Source of the DNA: Thermaurantimonas sp046299575
Lineage (GTDB): Bacteria > Bacteroidota > Bacteroidia > Flavobacteriales > Schleiferiaceae
NCBI RefSeq assembly: GCF_046299575.1
Contig: NZ_JBKBHX010000005.1
Coordinates: forward strand, 124,001 to 188,000
Direction: 5' to 3'
DNA: 64,000 bases
The position numbers and the translations under genes are program-made. The notes under the pieces were generated by a model. The model worked only from the letters and a program-made list of their open reading frames with translations, searched no databases and was not told the DNA's origin. Shown in pieces: positions 45,133-54,110 of the stretch (positions are counted from its first letter, which is position 1; each line of letters starts with the position of its first letter).

Positions 45133-45891
45133 ATGAAAGCCGAAACTATCCGAGCCATATCCCTTTTTCATGAAATGGAATTGGCTCCTACTCCTATGGA
45201 AATTTACAAATACATCAAAACCGACATCGATTTAACCAATTTTACCTCCATGCTCTTTCAAATGGCTGAAGATGGAGAACTCGTTTATGAGAACAACAAA
45301 TACGCTCTGCCAGGCAAAAAATACCTGATCGATACAAATTGGAACAGGGAATTAGAAATCCAATATTTTATCAATCAATTTCGCGCGGTAAGCCAATTTT
45401 TAAAACTTTTCCCTTTTATCAAAAGTGTTAGTGTCAGTAAAACAAGTTTTTACAACAATTCAAACGAAGTTTTTCTGAACTTAATTGTTGAGAAAGACAC
45501 TGTTTATACAACTTATTACTTTGTAAAAAAACTGCTGAAATATTTTGATAAATATTCCATTTTCGACACAAAAATTCTCTTTATACTTACTTCAGATTCT
45601 AACATAGAAAAAGAAGACTCTGAAGCTTTTCTGATTCAAGAAGTTCACGAAATTTCCGGTGATTACAAGTTTAAAAATATTGTGAATGTTCACTTTGAAG
45701 ATTTAAATAAAAAAACTGATTCGACTTTATCTGGTAAAATCGTTGCTTTTCTGTTTGAAAAGTATTTAAAGAGAAAATTTGAGCGATTAAGTTTTAAAAG
45801 AAAAGGTGTTTTTACTTTCACTAATATTGATCGATTTAAAGAGAAAATTTCTTTTACTAAAAGTTTAAATCAGCTAATCTACCGAACTTAA
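45133..45891 (+). CDS. hypothetical protein, winged-helix N-terminus, perhaps a degenerate nucleotidyltransferase
   Basis: About 252 residues from the ATG at 45133; a GTG at 45109 overlaps the -7 box TATTTTTG (45102-45109), so it is not the start. Residues 1-65 read like a small winged helix (ISLFHEMELAPTPMEIYKYI). The middle, FIKSVSVSKTSFYNNSNEVF LNLIV pattern, lines up by eye with the start of a Pol beta-type nucleotidyltransferase but lacks the GS and DxD residues. This reading is speculative. The rest is lysine- and phenylalanine-rich. Its 3' end overlaps the converging methyltransferase pseudogene by 13 bp. Confidence 0.55.
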   Translation: MKAETIRAISLFHEMELAPTPMEIYKYIKTDIDLTNFTSMLFQMAEDGELVYENNKYALPGKKYLIDTNWNRELEIQYFINQFRAVSQFLKLFPFIKSVSVSKTSFYNNSNEVFLNLIVEKDTVYTTYYFVKKLLKYFDKYSIFDTKILFILTSDSNIEKEDSEAFLIQEVHEISGDYKFKNIVNVHFEDLNKKTDSTLSGKIVAFLFEKYLKRKFERLSFKRKGVFTFTNIDRFKEKISFTKSLNQLIYRT

Positions 45892-46714
45892 AGTCACTAT
45901 TGTCAATACAGCATTATTCTCTCCTATCTTAATGATTTGATCAATAATATTTGAAAACAAAAAGAAGGGAGTAAAACCTATAATACCAATTGAGCTCATT
46001 AGCTTAACCGAAATTCTATGATCTTTTATCAACGGTACATAAAAAAATAAAAATATTTCGTGCGAAATGCTGTAAATTTTAAACGCGTATTTTTTATAAT
46101 AATTAACATTATATCCAGAAGATCGGAGTAAATCTAAGAATTCACACTCTGAATAGAATCTTTTAATGTTTACTTCCTTTTCATAATGCTCATAGCTTTC
46201 TATAAATTTTTGAAGGAAATTCAGATATCTCTTATAACGAACAGGTTGATATAGGATTAATTTTCCATTTTACTTCAAAATATTTTTTAATATTTAACAA
46301 CATTTCCTGATCATTCTCTACATATTGAAGCACGCCAACCATATAAACTAGATCAAAATTAACATTGGAAAGTGCAAAAAAATCACTTTCGCTCAAAAGG
46401 TGAACATTAGTTAATTTAAAAAAGGTACAAAGTCTTTCAACAAAAACGCGGTTTTCTTCTCGAACATCGTATCCGAAAAATGTAATTTTTTTATATCGCA
46501 ATGCAAAAAGAATCAAATGAAGACCCTCTCCAAATCCAATTTCTAAAATCTTTTAAGCTCGTTGATTTTTGATATGTCTGCTAAATTCGAAAATGAAAAT
46601 AATGTATCTCGGATAGTAAAGAAGAACATATAAAAAGTAAAACACTATGATCCAAGGATGCTCGAGTAATATTTTCGGGTAATGATGAGACTTTAAGACT
46701 AGTTTTTTATTCAC
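45879..46714 (-). pseudogene. SAM-dependent methyltransferase, broken by a stop and a frameshift
   Basis: From a GTG at 46714 the frame reads NKKLVLKSHHYPKILLEHPW, a hydrophobic helix, and a TAA at 46553-46555 just before the SAM motif I (ILEIGFGEGLHL). The same frame continues through ITFFGYDVREEN and FDLVYMVGVLQYV to about 46270. There one extra A in an A run shifts the frame: EVKWK instead of the expected EVNGKLILYQPV. The shifted frame runs to a TAG at 45879 with a C-terminal hydrophobic segment. One nonsense and one frameshift mutation in about 278 codons make a clear recent pseudogene. Upstream of parA, divergent. Confidence 0.75.
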
Positions 46715-46827
46715 TGATTTTCAATATTTTAAGAAATCAACACATAAGTTATCGCAAGCCATTTAACGTAAAATTTAACCCATAGCGTCAGGCGAAGTAT
46801 GTACATTTGCAATCAAAAATACACTGT

Positions 46828-47619
46828 ATGGGTAAGGTTGTAGCCATAGCCAATCAAAAGGGTGGAGTAGGTAAGACCACTACAGCGGTGAACTTATCAG
46901 CAAGCCTCGGCGTACTAGAACAAAGAGTTCTGCTAATCGATGCTGATCCTCAGGCGAATGCCACTTCTGGCCTAGGCGTCGACCCGCAGTCAGTCACTTT
47001 GGGCACCTATCAATTAATTGAGCATCAGGTAAATCCTAAAGACGTTATTATAAAAACAAATACGCCGAATGTATGGCTTATACCTTCCCAAATTGACCTT
47101 GTAGCTGCTGAAATCGAGCTTGTAGATAAGGAAAGGCGAGAATACATGCTGCGGGCAGCCATATCTGAAATTCGTGACGACTTTGATTACATATTAATTG
47201 ATTGTGCGCCTTCTTTGGGTTTAATCACCATAAATGCCCTTACTGCAGCCGACAGTGTAATTGTTCCAATTCAATGCGAATATTTTGCTCTCGAAGGACT
47301 GGGCAAACTGCTTAATACCATTCGTAGTGTGCAGTCTATTCACAATCCTGATCTCGATATCGAAGGGCTACTCCTTACCATGTATGACTCTCGTTTGCGA
47401 CTGAGCAATCAGGTAGTGGAAGAAGTTAAAACGCATTTTCAAAACATGGTATTTGAAACCATCATTTCACGGAATGTTAAACTTTCAGAGGCACCGTCTT
47501 TTGGCGAAAGCATCGTAGTGTACGACGCTACCAGCCAAGGCGCAGTAAATTACCTGAACTTAGCGCGCGAATTTTTGAAAAATAACACGGCATCAACAGA
47601 AAACTCTACTGCCAAATAG
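46828..47619 (+). CDS. parA: chromosome-partitioning ATPase ParA/Soj
   Basis: 263 residues from the ATG at 46828 (MGKVVAIANQKGGVGKTTTA); a TTG 21 bp upstream adds residues without family support. The deviant Walker A KGGVGKTTT, DADPQANATSGLG, the Walker B DYILIDCAPSLG and the C-terminal SRNVKLSEAPSFGE are diagnostic. ParA moves origin regions apart together with ParB. A TACATTTG box at 46802-46809 fits a -7 element. The gene opens the conserved parA-parB-DUF5683-dapB-lepB run. Confidence 0.95.
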   Translation: MGKVVAIANQKGGVGKTTTAVNLSASLGVLEQRVLLIDADPQANATSGLGVDPQSVTLGTYQLIEHQVNPKDVIIKTNTPNVWLIPSQIDLVAAEIELVDKERREYMLRAAISEIRDDFDYILIDCAPSLGLITINALTAADSVIVPIQCEYFALEGLGKLLNTIRSVQSIHNPDLDIEGLLLTMYDSRLRLSNQVVEEVKTHFQNMVFETIISRNVKLSEAPSFGESIVVYDATSQGAVNYLNLAREFLKNNTASTENSTAK

Positions 47620-47658
47620 CGTATTTTTGACTTTTTAACGGTATTGACTACTCTAAAA

Positions 47659-48558
47659 ATGGCGGACACTAAAAAACAAGTGCTCGGCAGAGGTTTATCA
47701 GCCCTGCTCAAAGACCCAACTACGGACATAAAATCTGCTGCTGATAAAAATGCAGAACAACTGGTAGGAGCGGTAGCTGAGATAGATATCGATGCTATTC
47801 ATCCAAATCCATACCAGCCAAGAACGAACTTTTCGCGCGAAGCTCTCGATGAATTGGCGCAATCAATAGCACAACTGGGTGTAATACAGCCAATTACAGT
47901 TCGTAAGACGGGTTTTAATCAATACGAAATCATCAGTGGTGAACGCCGGTGGAGAGCCGCCCAAATGGCTGGTCTTAAAACCATACCTGCATATGTGCGA
48001 CTGGCTGATGACCAAAACATGCTCGAGCTAGCCCTGGTTGAAAACATCCAGCGAGAAGATCTCGACCCAATCGAAATCGCTATCAGCTACCGCCGACTCA
48101 TCGAAGAAATCAACCTAACTCAGGAAAAGCTCAGCGAGCGTGTAGGCAAAAAGCGGTCTACCGTAACAAACTACCTGCGACTGCTCAAACTACCCGACCT
48201 TATACAAGTGGGCCTGCGCGACCGTCTTATCAGCATGGGACATGCACGTGCCCTCATAAATATCGATGATGAAGAAGCTCAAATTGAGATTTATAAAAAA
48301 ATCGTAGCAAAAGAACTCTCAGTAAGACAAGTAGAAGAACTTGTAAAGCGCTACAAGGAAAAAGGAGAGCTCGAATCAGATCGAAATCAATCTAAGAAAC
48401 AAATAGATGAGGAATTAGACGCCATCAGAGAAGTACTCTCCCGCGCGCTGCGTACCAAAGTGGAAATCAGCAAAAAACCCGATGGCAAAGGACGAATCGT
48501 TATCAACTTTGAAGACGCAAACGACCTGGAAAGAATACTTGCCATCGTGCAGCAGTAA
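47659..48558 (+). CDS. parB: chromosome-partitioning protein ParB
   Basis: About 299 residues from the ATG at 47659 (MADTKKQVLGRGLSALLKD). The GRGLSALL N-terminus, the CTPase/ParB motif GERRWRAAQMAGL, ENIQREDLDPIE and the helix-turn-helix region with LSERVGKKRSTVTNYLRLLK are all present. ParB binds parS sites and loads SMC. I looked for an obvious parS (TGTTTCACGTGAAACA-like) near the operon and saw none in this window. It follows parA by 39 bp. Confidence 0.96.
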   Translation: MADTKKQVLGRGLSALLKDPTTDIKSAADKNAEQLVGAVAEIDIDAIHPNPYQPRTNFSREALDELAQSIAQLGVIQPITVRKTGFNQYEIISGERRWRAAQMAGLKTIPAYVRLADDQNMLELALVENIQREDLDPIEIAISYRRLIEEINLTQEKLSERVGKKRSTVTNYLRLLKLPDLIQVGLRDRLISMGHARALINIDDEEAQIEIYKKIVAKELSVRQVEELVKRYKEKGELESDRNQSKKQIDEELDAIREVLSRALRTKVEISKKPDGKGRIVINFEDANDLERILAIVQQ

Positions 48559-48562
48559 AGCT

Positions 48563-49171
48563 TTGCGATCGCTGTGTATTCTTCTTTTAATGGGTTTTCT
48601 TACAAACGCTCAGGGTCAAATAGACTCTTTAGAAAGAAAGAGGCCATCGCAAAAAAATCATATCATATCAAGAATTTTTAAAAACCCTGAGCGCCACTCT
48701 GTACAACGAGCGGTAGTTTATAGCGCTATAGTTCCGGGTCTTGGTCAGGTGTACAACAAAAAATACTGGAAGGTCCCAATCGTGTATGCTGCACTTGGCG
48801 CTTCAGGATACTTCGTTTTAGAAAATGACCTGCAATATCGCTACTATTACGGCGGTTTAGAGCGCTTGGTACTCGATAGCGTCGATATTTTTGAAGGTAG
48901 ATATTCGCCACAAAACCTCATCTTTATTGCCAATACATACAGACGCTGGCGCGACCTATCGGCACTGCTCTTTGTGGCTGCATATGGACTTAATATACTT
49001 GACGCTTACGTAGATGCACATTTTTATTACTACGACATATCTGACAAACTCAGTCTTCACATAAAACCGAGCTTTCTGCAAGTTAATACAGCTTTTATCC
49101 CGGGAGTGCAGATTACTTTTATTTTTGACTCCGGAATCTCAAAAAAATCACAAAACCTAGTTCAGTTTTGA
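48563..49171 (+). CDS. DUF5683-family protein, signal peptide, TTG start
   Basis: About 202 residues. The open frame reaches back to 48482 inside parB, but the TTG at 48563, right after the parB stop, gives a clean signal peptide (RSLCILLLMGFLTNAQG) and is my choice. The family core is AVVYSAIVPGLGQVYNKKYW, followed by a short hydrophobic helix and RWRDLSALLFVAAYGLNILDAYVDAH. DUF5683 has no known function but regularly lies between parB and dapB in Bacteroidota. The stop TGA overlaps the TTG start of dapB. Confidence 0.75.
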   Translation: MRSLCILLLMGFLTNAQGQIDSLERKRPSQKNHIISRIFKNPERHSVQRAVVYSAIVPGLGQVYNKKYWKVPIVYAALGASGYFVLENDLQYRYYYGGLERLVLDSVDIFEGRYSPQNLIFIANTYRRWRDLSALLFVAAYGLNILDAYVDAHFYYYDISDKLSLHIKPSFLQVNTAFIPGVQITFIFDSGISKKSQNLVQF

Positions 49172-49878
49172 AAATAATACTCATCGGATACGGAAAGATG
49201 GGAAAGATGATCGAATCCCTTTCCCTTGATACACAAGACGAAATCATTGCCCGCATTACCAAGACTGAAGACATAGCTGCATATTCGAATCAGGCCGATG
49301 TAGCTATAGAATTTACAAGGCCAGAAGCAGCCGTTGACAATATTCATGAATGCTTCAGGGCTGGCATTCCTGTAGTTTCCGGCACTACCGGATGGTTTCA
49401 GCATTTACCTAAAGTTATCGAATTGGCTGAACAATACGGAGGTGCATTACTGTATTCGTCGAACTTTAGCATTGGGGTACAGCTATTTTTTAAGATTACA
49501 AACAAAGTTTCAGAAGTCTTATCCACTTTTTCGCAATACTCTCCAAGTATTCGCGAGATCCACCATACGCAAAAACTTGATGCTCCCAGCGGCACAGCAA
49601 TCACACTTTCGCAACTGATGTTGCCACACTACCCCCACTTAAGAGGCTATTCGCTCAATGAATCTGAAGAAAACACGCTTAGAATAAATGCAATTCGCGA
49701 AGGGGATATTACTGGGATTCATGAAGTAAAGTTTACTTCTAATGTAGATGAGATAACCTTGAGGCACGAAGCGTTTTCACGTGTAGGTTTCGCTCAAGGG
49801 GCTCTGGCTGCTGCCCGGTGGATTATAGGGCGAAAGGGTGTTTTTACAATGGATGATATGCTTAACATAAACTTTTAA
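49168..49878 (+). CDS. dapB: 4-hydroxy-tetrahydrodipicolinate reductase
   Basis: 236 residues, a little shorter than the E. coli enzyme (273). It reduces the cyclic dipicolinate intermediate with NAD(P)H for lysine and meso-diaminopimelate. The Rossmann start MKIILIGYGKMGK requires a TTG start at 49168; no ATG precedes it. SGTTGW, SSNFSIGV and the active-site IHHTQKLDAPSGTA are conserved. The start overlaps the upstream stop by 3 bases (TTTTGA), implying translational coupling. Confidence 0.93.
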   Translation: MKIILIGYGKMGKMIESLSLDTQDEIIARITKTEDIAAYSNQADVAIEFTRPEAAVDNIHECFRAGIPVVSGTTGWFQHLPKVIELAEQYGGALLYSSNFSIGVQLFFKITNKVSEVLSTFSQYSPSIREIHHTQKLDAPSGTAITLSQLMLPHYPHLRGYSLNESEENTLRINAIREGDITGIHEVKFTSNVDEITLRHEAFSRVGFAQGALAAARWIIGRKGVFTMDDMLNINF

Positions 49879-49890
49879 CTGCATACGCAC

Positions 49891-51543
49891 ATGCATCAAA
49901 GCAATTTTCTGACTTTTTTTATCATTCTGGAGGTCTTTACATTTCTGTACACATTCCGCTTTTATCAGGCAGCTGGCCGTAAGGCATGGGAAGCAGCAAT
50001 ACCAGTGTATAAAACCTATGTGCTGCTTAAAATTATTAAAAGACCAACCTGGCAAATATTTCTCTTTTTTATTCCGGTAGTCAGCAATCTCATGACCCTT
50101 GTAGCTTTATATGAACTTCTCCACGTATTTAACTACCGCAAGTGGAAAGACTTTTGGACCAGTGTAATTACCCTTGGTGGATACTTGCTCTACTTGCAAC
50201 TTTCAACACAACTCCGGTACGTGGGCCGCGATAATGCCTACATCAAAAAGCACGTAGGCGAAACACTGAACTCCCTTGTCTTTGCAGTGGTGGTGGCATC
50301 TGTTCTGAGAGCTTTCACCTTCGAAGCCTATGTAATCCCCACACCATCCATGGAGAAGACACTACTTGTAGGCGATTTTTTATTTGTAAGCAAGATGCAC
50401 TACGGCAATCGACTTACTATTACCCCACTCTCTATACCCTTGATGCACAGCAAAATACCTTTGCTAAATTTCGACTGCTTTGTCGATTGGGTACAGCTTC
50501 CCTATATCCGATTGCCCAAATTTCAAGACATAAAACGCTTTGACAATGTGGTTTTTAACTGGCCAATGGAGAGCGACTTACCCATTGACAAGAGGATGAA
50601 CTATATCAAGCGATGTGTGGGCCTACCCGGCGATACGCTTGAGATAATTGACCGCGAGCTAATTATCAATGGCCAAAAACCCACCTACCCTGACCGCACC
50701 AGATTGCAATTTGAATACTTCGTGCGCACCAATGGTGCTCCGTTCAACAAACGCATACTGCATGATAAACTCGATATTTACTACTCAAAAGACCTTGTAC
50801 CGGGCGAAAATGACTTTTCACAAGTAAGGCAAATCAATCAAAACGAATATTTGGTCTTTATTCCGGAAGATAAGGTTGACCAATTTAAATCCCTACCAAA
50901 TGTTGAAGAAGTAATACCCGTAATAGCTCCACGAGAGCCAGGTTCCTATGAATCCAATGCGCCCTTAGTTTTAAAGAACTACATAGACCGCTACCTCGTT
51001 CCAAACAGTGAGATGTTTCCGAACCGTTTCCACTCCGACATTATCAAATACGCCAATACTAGAGATAACTACGGGCCTGTGTACATTCCAAAAAAAGGAG
51101 CTACTGTACAAATTTCGCCTGACAACATTGAGTGGTACGAGCGCATTATCTCTGTCTATGAGGGAAATGAACTGCAAGTAACTGATAGCCTCATTTACAT
51201 CAATGGTAAACAAGCTGATTCATATACGTTTAAGCAAAACTATTATTGGATGATGGGCGACAACCGCCACAATTCGCTTGATTCGCGCTATTGGGGATTT
51301 GTACCCGAAGATCACATCGTCGGTAAGCCTGTATTTATCTGGATGAGTTATGACAAAACCGCTGAAAAACTCACTGATCGAATACGCACAAAACGCGTTT
51401 TCACAACGGTTCATGGCGAAGGAAAACCGAGGTCATACTTCTGGCATTTTGTAGTGGTAGTCGCTGTGCTCAATTTGCTTTGGAAATATGTGATTAAAAA
51501 GATCAGAGACAAGAAGCGCAATCTGCCGGAAAAGACGATTTAA
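49891..51543 (+). CDS. lepB: signal peptidase I, with large insertion
   Basis: 550 residues, long for LepB as is common in Bacteroidota. The N-terminus (1-110) is a hydrophobic DUF5684-like part (AAGRKAWEAAIPVYKTYV, three helices). Then an anchoring helix leads to the catalytic PTPSMEKTLLVGD (Ser153) and the general base in YIKRCVGLPGD (Lys240). The S26 C-terminal motif YYWMMGDNRHNSLDSRYWGF follows a long insertion (about 260-440). It removes signal peptides at the periplasmic face. An inverted repeat AAGACGATTT/AAATCGTCTT (51532-51554) spans the stop codon. Confidence 0.94.
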   Translation: MHQSNFLTFFIILEVFTFLYTFRFYQAAGRKAWEAAIPVYKTYVLLKIIKRPTWQIFLFFIPVVSNLMTLVALYELLHVFNYRKWKDFWTSVITLGGYLLYLQLSTQLRYVGRDNAYIKKHVGETLNSLVFAVVVASVLRAFTFEAYVIPTPSMEKTLLVGDFLFVSKMHYGNRLTITPLSIPLMHSKIPLLNFDCFVDWVQLPYIRLPKFQDIKRFDNVVFNWPMESDLPIDKRMNYIKRCVGLPGDTLEIIDRELIINGQKPTYPDRTRLQFEYFVRTNGAPFNKRILHDKLDIYYSKDLVPGENDFSQVRQINQNEYLVFIPEDKVDQFKSLPNVEEVIPVIAPREPGSYESNAPLVLKNYIDRYLVPNSEMFPNRFHSDIIKYANTRDNYGPVYIPKKGATVQISPDNIEWYERIISVYEGNELQVTDSLIYINGKQADSYTFKQNYYWMMGDNRHNSLDSRYWGFVPEDHIVGKPVFIWMSYDKTAEKLTDRIRTKRVFTTVHGEGKPRSYFWHFVVVVAVLNLLWKYVIKKIRDKKRNLPEKTI

Positions 51544-51602
51544 AAAATCGTCTTCAAAAATAATTCTTCCTTCAAAAGGGGATATCAATTAAAATTTTAG
51601 GA

Positions 51603-52208
51603 ATGCCAACAAACACGATAGGTTTTCCTCCCTTCTTGTTTCCCTCTACCTCGTGGTTTAGCAAATGGTTGAAAAACACAGATAAATGCATTGTGACAGA
51701 TTGGCCCTGGCAAAAGCAATCAGCCTTTAATCGCTTTTACATCGATGGGCCTAATGGTCAGCAAATACTTACTATACCTGTAAAACATCCCGAAAGGGAT
51801 TCATTAGTAAGTCAGATTCAAATTTCCTATCACATCGATTGGCCATCACTACATTTAAAAACTCTGCATTCCACTTACAATAACAGTCCTTTTTATGAAT
51901 TTTTGCAAAATAATCTTGCAGATTTATATAAAAATCGACCGGTTTACTTAATTGAATTTGTTCTTCTTTCAATCGATTTGTGTCTTTATTGGTTAAAAGA
52001 AAAAAAAACTGAAAAATGTGATCAAAAGACCTCTCAATTACTTCAACTAACTGATATTGAGCTAAAAAAGGGATTTTTTGCCGATGAAAGGACCAAAGAA
52101 TACACTCAAGTTTTTTCTTACAAAAATGGCTTTTTGCCAAACGTGTCGTGTATGGATTTAATATTCAACGAAGGTCAATTAGCTAAGGCTCATCTGATTG
52201 ACCTTTAA
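51603..52208 (+). CDS. WbqC-like family protein
   Basis: 201 residues, soluble. Family resemblance rests on FPPFLFPSTSWFSKWLK, an ITDWPWQKQSAFNRFYI-like stretch (here VTDWPW...SAFNRF), and the LTIPVKHPE block followed by HSTYNNSPFYEF, as in WbqC-like proteins (DUF around PF08889 from memory). The family is of unknown biochemistry and was named from O-antigen clusters. In Bacteroidota it commonly follows lepB, as here. Later part is more variable and lysine-rich. Confidence 0.75.
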   Translation: MPTNTIGFPPFLFPSTSWFSKWLKNTDKCIVTDWPWQKQSAFNRFYIDGPNGQQILTIPVKHPERDSLVSQIQISYHIDWPSLHLKTLHSTYNNSPFYEFLQNNLADLYKNRPVYLIEFVLLSIDLCLYWLKEKKTEKCDQKTSQLLQLTDIELKKGFFADERTKEYTQVFSYKNGFLPNVSCMDLIFNEGQLAKAHLIDL

Positions 52209-52238
52209 ATAATTGATATTTTTGCAAAAAAAGAAATA

Positions 52239-53387
52239 ATGTCCGTGAAATTGTTTTCAGTAAAAACGAAAACCTTACTCCTTTTATATATTCTCTCACA
52301 CTTATCGATTGCACAGAATACCATGTGTGAATTTACCGAAGTACTTCAGATAGAAGCACAGTCGGGTATGCGCATTCGCGAAAAGCCGGATGCAACGGCT
52401 AAAGCCATCGGAGGAGTGCCATATAAGTTTAAAATTGAAGCTTGTGCTGAAACTTTTGGAAAAGCCAGTTTTGAAGGGATTGAGGGCAATTGGAGATTGG
52501 TGCGTTACAAGAATACAACAGGTTACATGTGGGATGGTTTAACAGTATTGGTATCCTCCTTTAAACCTCAGGCAGCAAATCAAAAAATAACTATTGAAAA
52601 CCAACCTCAAACAGCCCGGGACGAATATCGAATAACAGAGGCCTCAGCTTCAACAACTACAGTTTCACAAACGCAAAAAGTCACTGCTAATCAAACAAAT
52701 ACAAGAACGACAGTTTCGCCTTTTTCTGAAGTAAAGCTGATCACCGAAAGCTATCCGTACTGCAGAGACATTACGGCTATCGATCGCACTTTGTACTACT
52801 ATGCAGTGATGGCAGAAGATGAATACTACCAAATAAAACCTATTGATCTGACCATTGAGTTAAGGAAAAATAGCCCAAAAAACAAACTGCACTTTGATAT
52901 AAAACCTTCAGAGGGCGATGGTTCTTTGTTCATAATTGGCCTCCCATCTCCCTTTAAAAACTGGAAAAAAATAAGAAACAACGATTATGTACTTACTCAA
53001 TACAATAGAAAATTAACTCCTGGAGTACGCCTTGAGCTCTATGCCAGCGAGCCTGGTAATTCGTTGGGAAACATTAAGATAATGGCAGCTGGTACAGTGA
53101 AATCGTATAATAACGATTGTCCTGTGGTGGAAAATTACAAACTTTTAGTAGAAATGGTGGTAAATGAAAAAGAAGTAATTGAGGTATCGAATCAAATCTC
53201 ACAGCCAGGAGCGTGCGGTGTACCCGATCTGTTTTGGTTTGGAGATTTAAATCAAGATGGGTATACAGATTTTATCTTGGTAGGTGAATATCCCAAATAT
53301 ACTGCTTTTACTTTGTTTTTTTCGCAACCTGATAATCCACAGCGCTTTAAAAAAGTGAGCGAGTGGGTGGTGGAAGATTGTGATTGA
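52239..53387 (+). CDS. secreted protein with N-terminal SH3b domain
   Basis: 382 residues with a signal peptide (LLLYILSHLSIAQN). Residues 30-105 look like a bacterial SH3 domain (MRIREKPDATAKAIGGVPYK, GNWRLVRYKNTTGYMWDGL). A threonine/serine/glutamine-rich linker (about 118-160) leads to a beta-rich domain, and near the C-terminus FWFGDLNQDGYTDFILVGEY is a single FG-GAP/dockerin-like calcium loop. No catalytic motif. TATTTTTG (52217-52224) just upstream fits a -7 box. A role in cell-wall or surface binding is only suggested. Confidence 0.65.
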   Translation: MSVKLFSVKTKTLLLLYILSHLSIAQNTMCEFTEVLQIEAQSGMRIREKPDATAKAIGGVPYKFKIEACAETFGKASFEGIEGNWRLVRYKNTTGYMWDGLTVLVSSFKPQAANQKITIENQPQTARDEYRITEASASTTTVSQTQKVTANQTNTRTTVSPFSEVKLITESYPYCRDITAIDRTLYYYAVMAEDEYYQIKPIDLTIELRKNSPKNKLHFDIKPSEGDGSLFIIGLPSPFKNWKKIRNNDYVLTQYNRKLTPGVRLELYASEPGNSLGNIKIMAAGTVKSYNNDCPVVENYKLLVEMVVNEKEVIEVSNQISQPGACGVPDLFWFGDLNQDGYTDFILVGEYPKYTAFTLFFSQPDNPQRFKKVSEWVVEDCD

Positions 53388-53641
53388 TTGTAGTTTTTCT
53401 CTACTCACTCCCTATCCTCTAACAAAGAAAATTCTGAAGTACAGTTTCAGTACTCGCAGCGCTCTATTGCCTTTGGCAACTAATTGTGCAAACAATTAAT
53501 TTGTATATAACAGTAATTAATTCTGAATATTTCTGCGTTCCAAAAACAAAAGTGGCTGAAGAGCGCAGCTGCCTGATTTGCACCTAATCTGCTTTTACTT
53601 ATTTAACCAGGTAAGTACAATTAGATAACAAAGAATAATAA

Positions 53642-54073
53642 TTATTGAACGATCTCCCAGGTGTGGTCTGCTAAGAGCTTTACGCTGTAGACGTAAGTGC
53701 CGGGGGCTTTGGAGCGGCCCCATTCTTTTGGCCCGATCATGCTGAGCACATGAGAACCATCAGGCCGCTGGTAGAGATGGTAAATGTGGTTTATTTCCGG
53801 ACGAAAGCGAATCTCACAACTATAAATGATGCGGGCCAGCTCTTTGCGCTGCTGTATGGCATCGGCCTGACGCATTAGAAGTTCGACTTGTTCTCTGATT
53901 TGGGCGAGTTGTAAGTCGGTCTGATGCTCCATGGCTGCTACGGCCCTTCCAATGGTCTTACCTTGATCAATGGGCTTGATCACTGCGCTACCTACGTGGT
54001 GAGCATAAGGCAAAGTGGAAGGTTTTTCAGCTACTTTGTCAGCGTCGATAGGATTTTTGATTTCTTCAGCCAT
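53642..54073 (-). CDS. DUF2452-family protein
   Basis: About 143 residues from the ATG at 54073 (MAEEIKNPIDADKVAEKP); the longer frame to 54163 runs into gatA. The family pattern is NPIDxDKVAExPxxLPYAHxVGSAVIKP in the first 40 residues, a helical QLAQIREQVELLMRQADAI and a C-terminal GPKEWGRSK block. Conserved in Bacteroidota, function unknown. It lies 38 bp downstream of gatA on the same strand, so probably the last gene of a tatA-gatA-DUF2452 unit. Confidence 0.82.
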   Translation of the reverse strand: MAEEIKNPIDADKVAEKPSTLPYAHHVGSAVIKPIDQGKTIGRAVAAMEHQTDLQLAQIREQVELLMRQADAIQQRKELARIIYSCEIRFRPEINHIYHLYQRPDGSHVLSMIGPKEWGRSKAPGTYVYSVKLLADHTWEIVQ

Positions 54074-54110
54074 GCTTTTTGTAACAGTTGTGAAGATGGA
54101 TTTGTTGGCT

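Noticed and set aside
46828..48558. parAB as a plasmid partition system, meaning the window could be plasmid
   Set aside because: The genes are the chromosomal Soj/Spo0J type with dapB and lepB downstream, and the window is full of chromosomal housekeeping genes.
53388..53641. Possible tRNA or small RNA between the SH3 protein gene and DUF2452
   Set aside because: No cloverleaf, no CCA-type end and no T-loop consensus could be found by eye. No tRNA or rRNA gene was recognised anywhere in the window.
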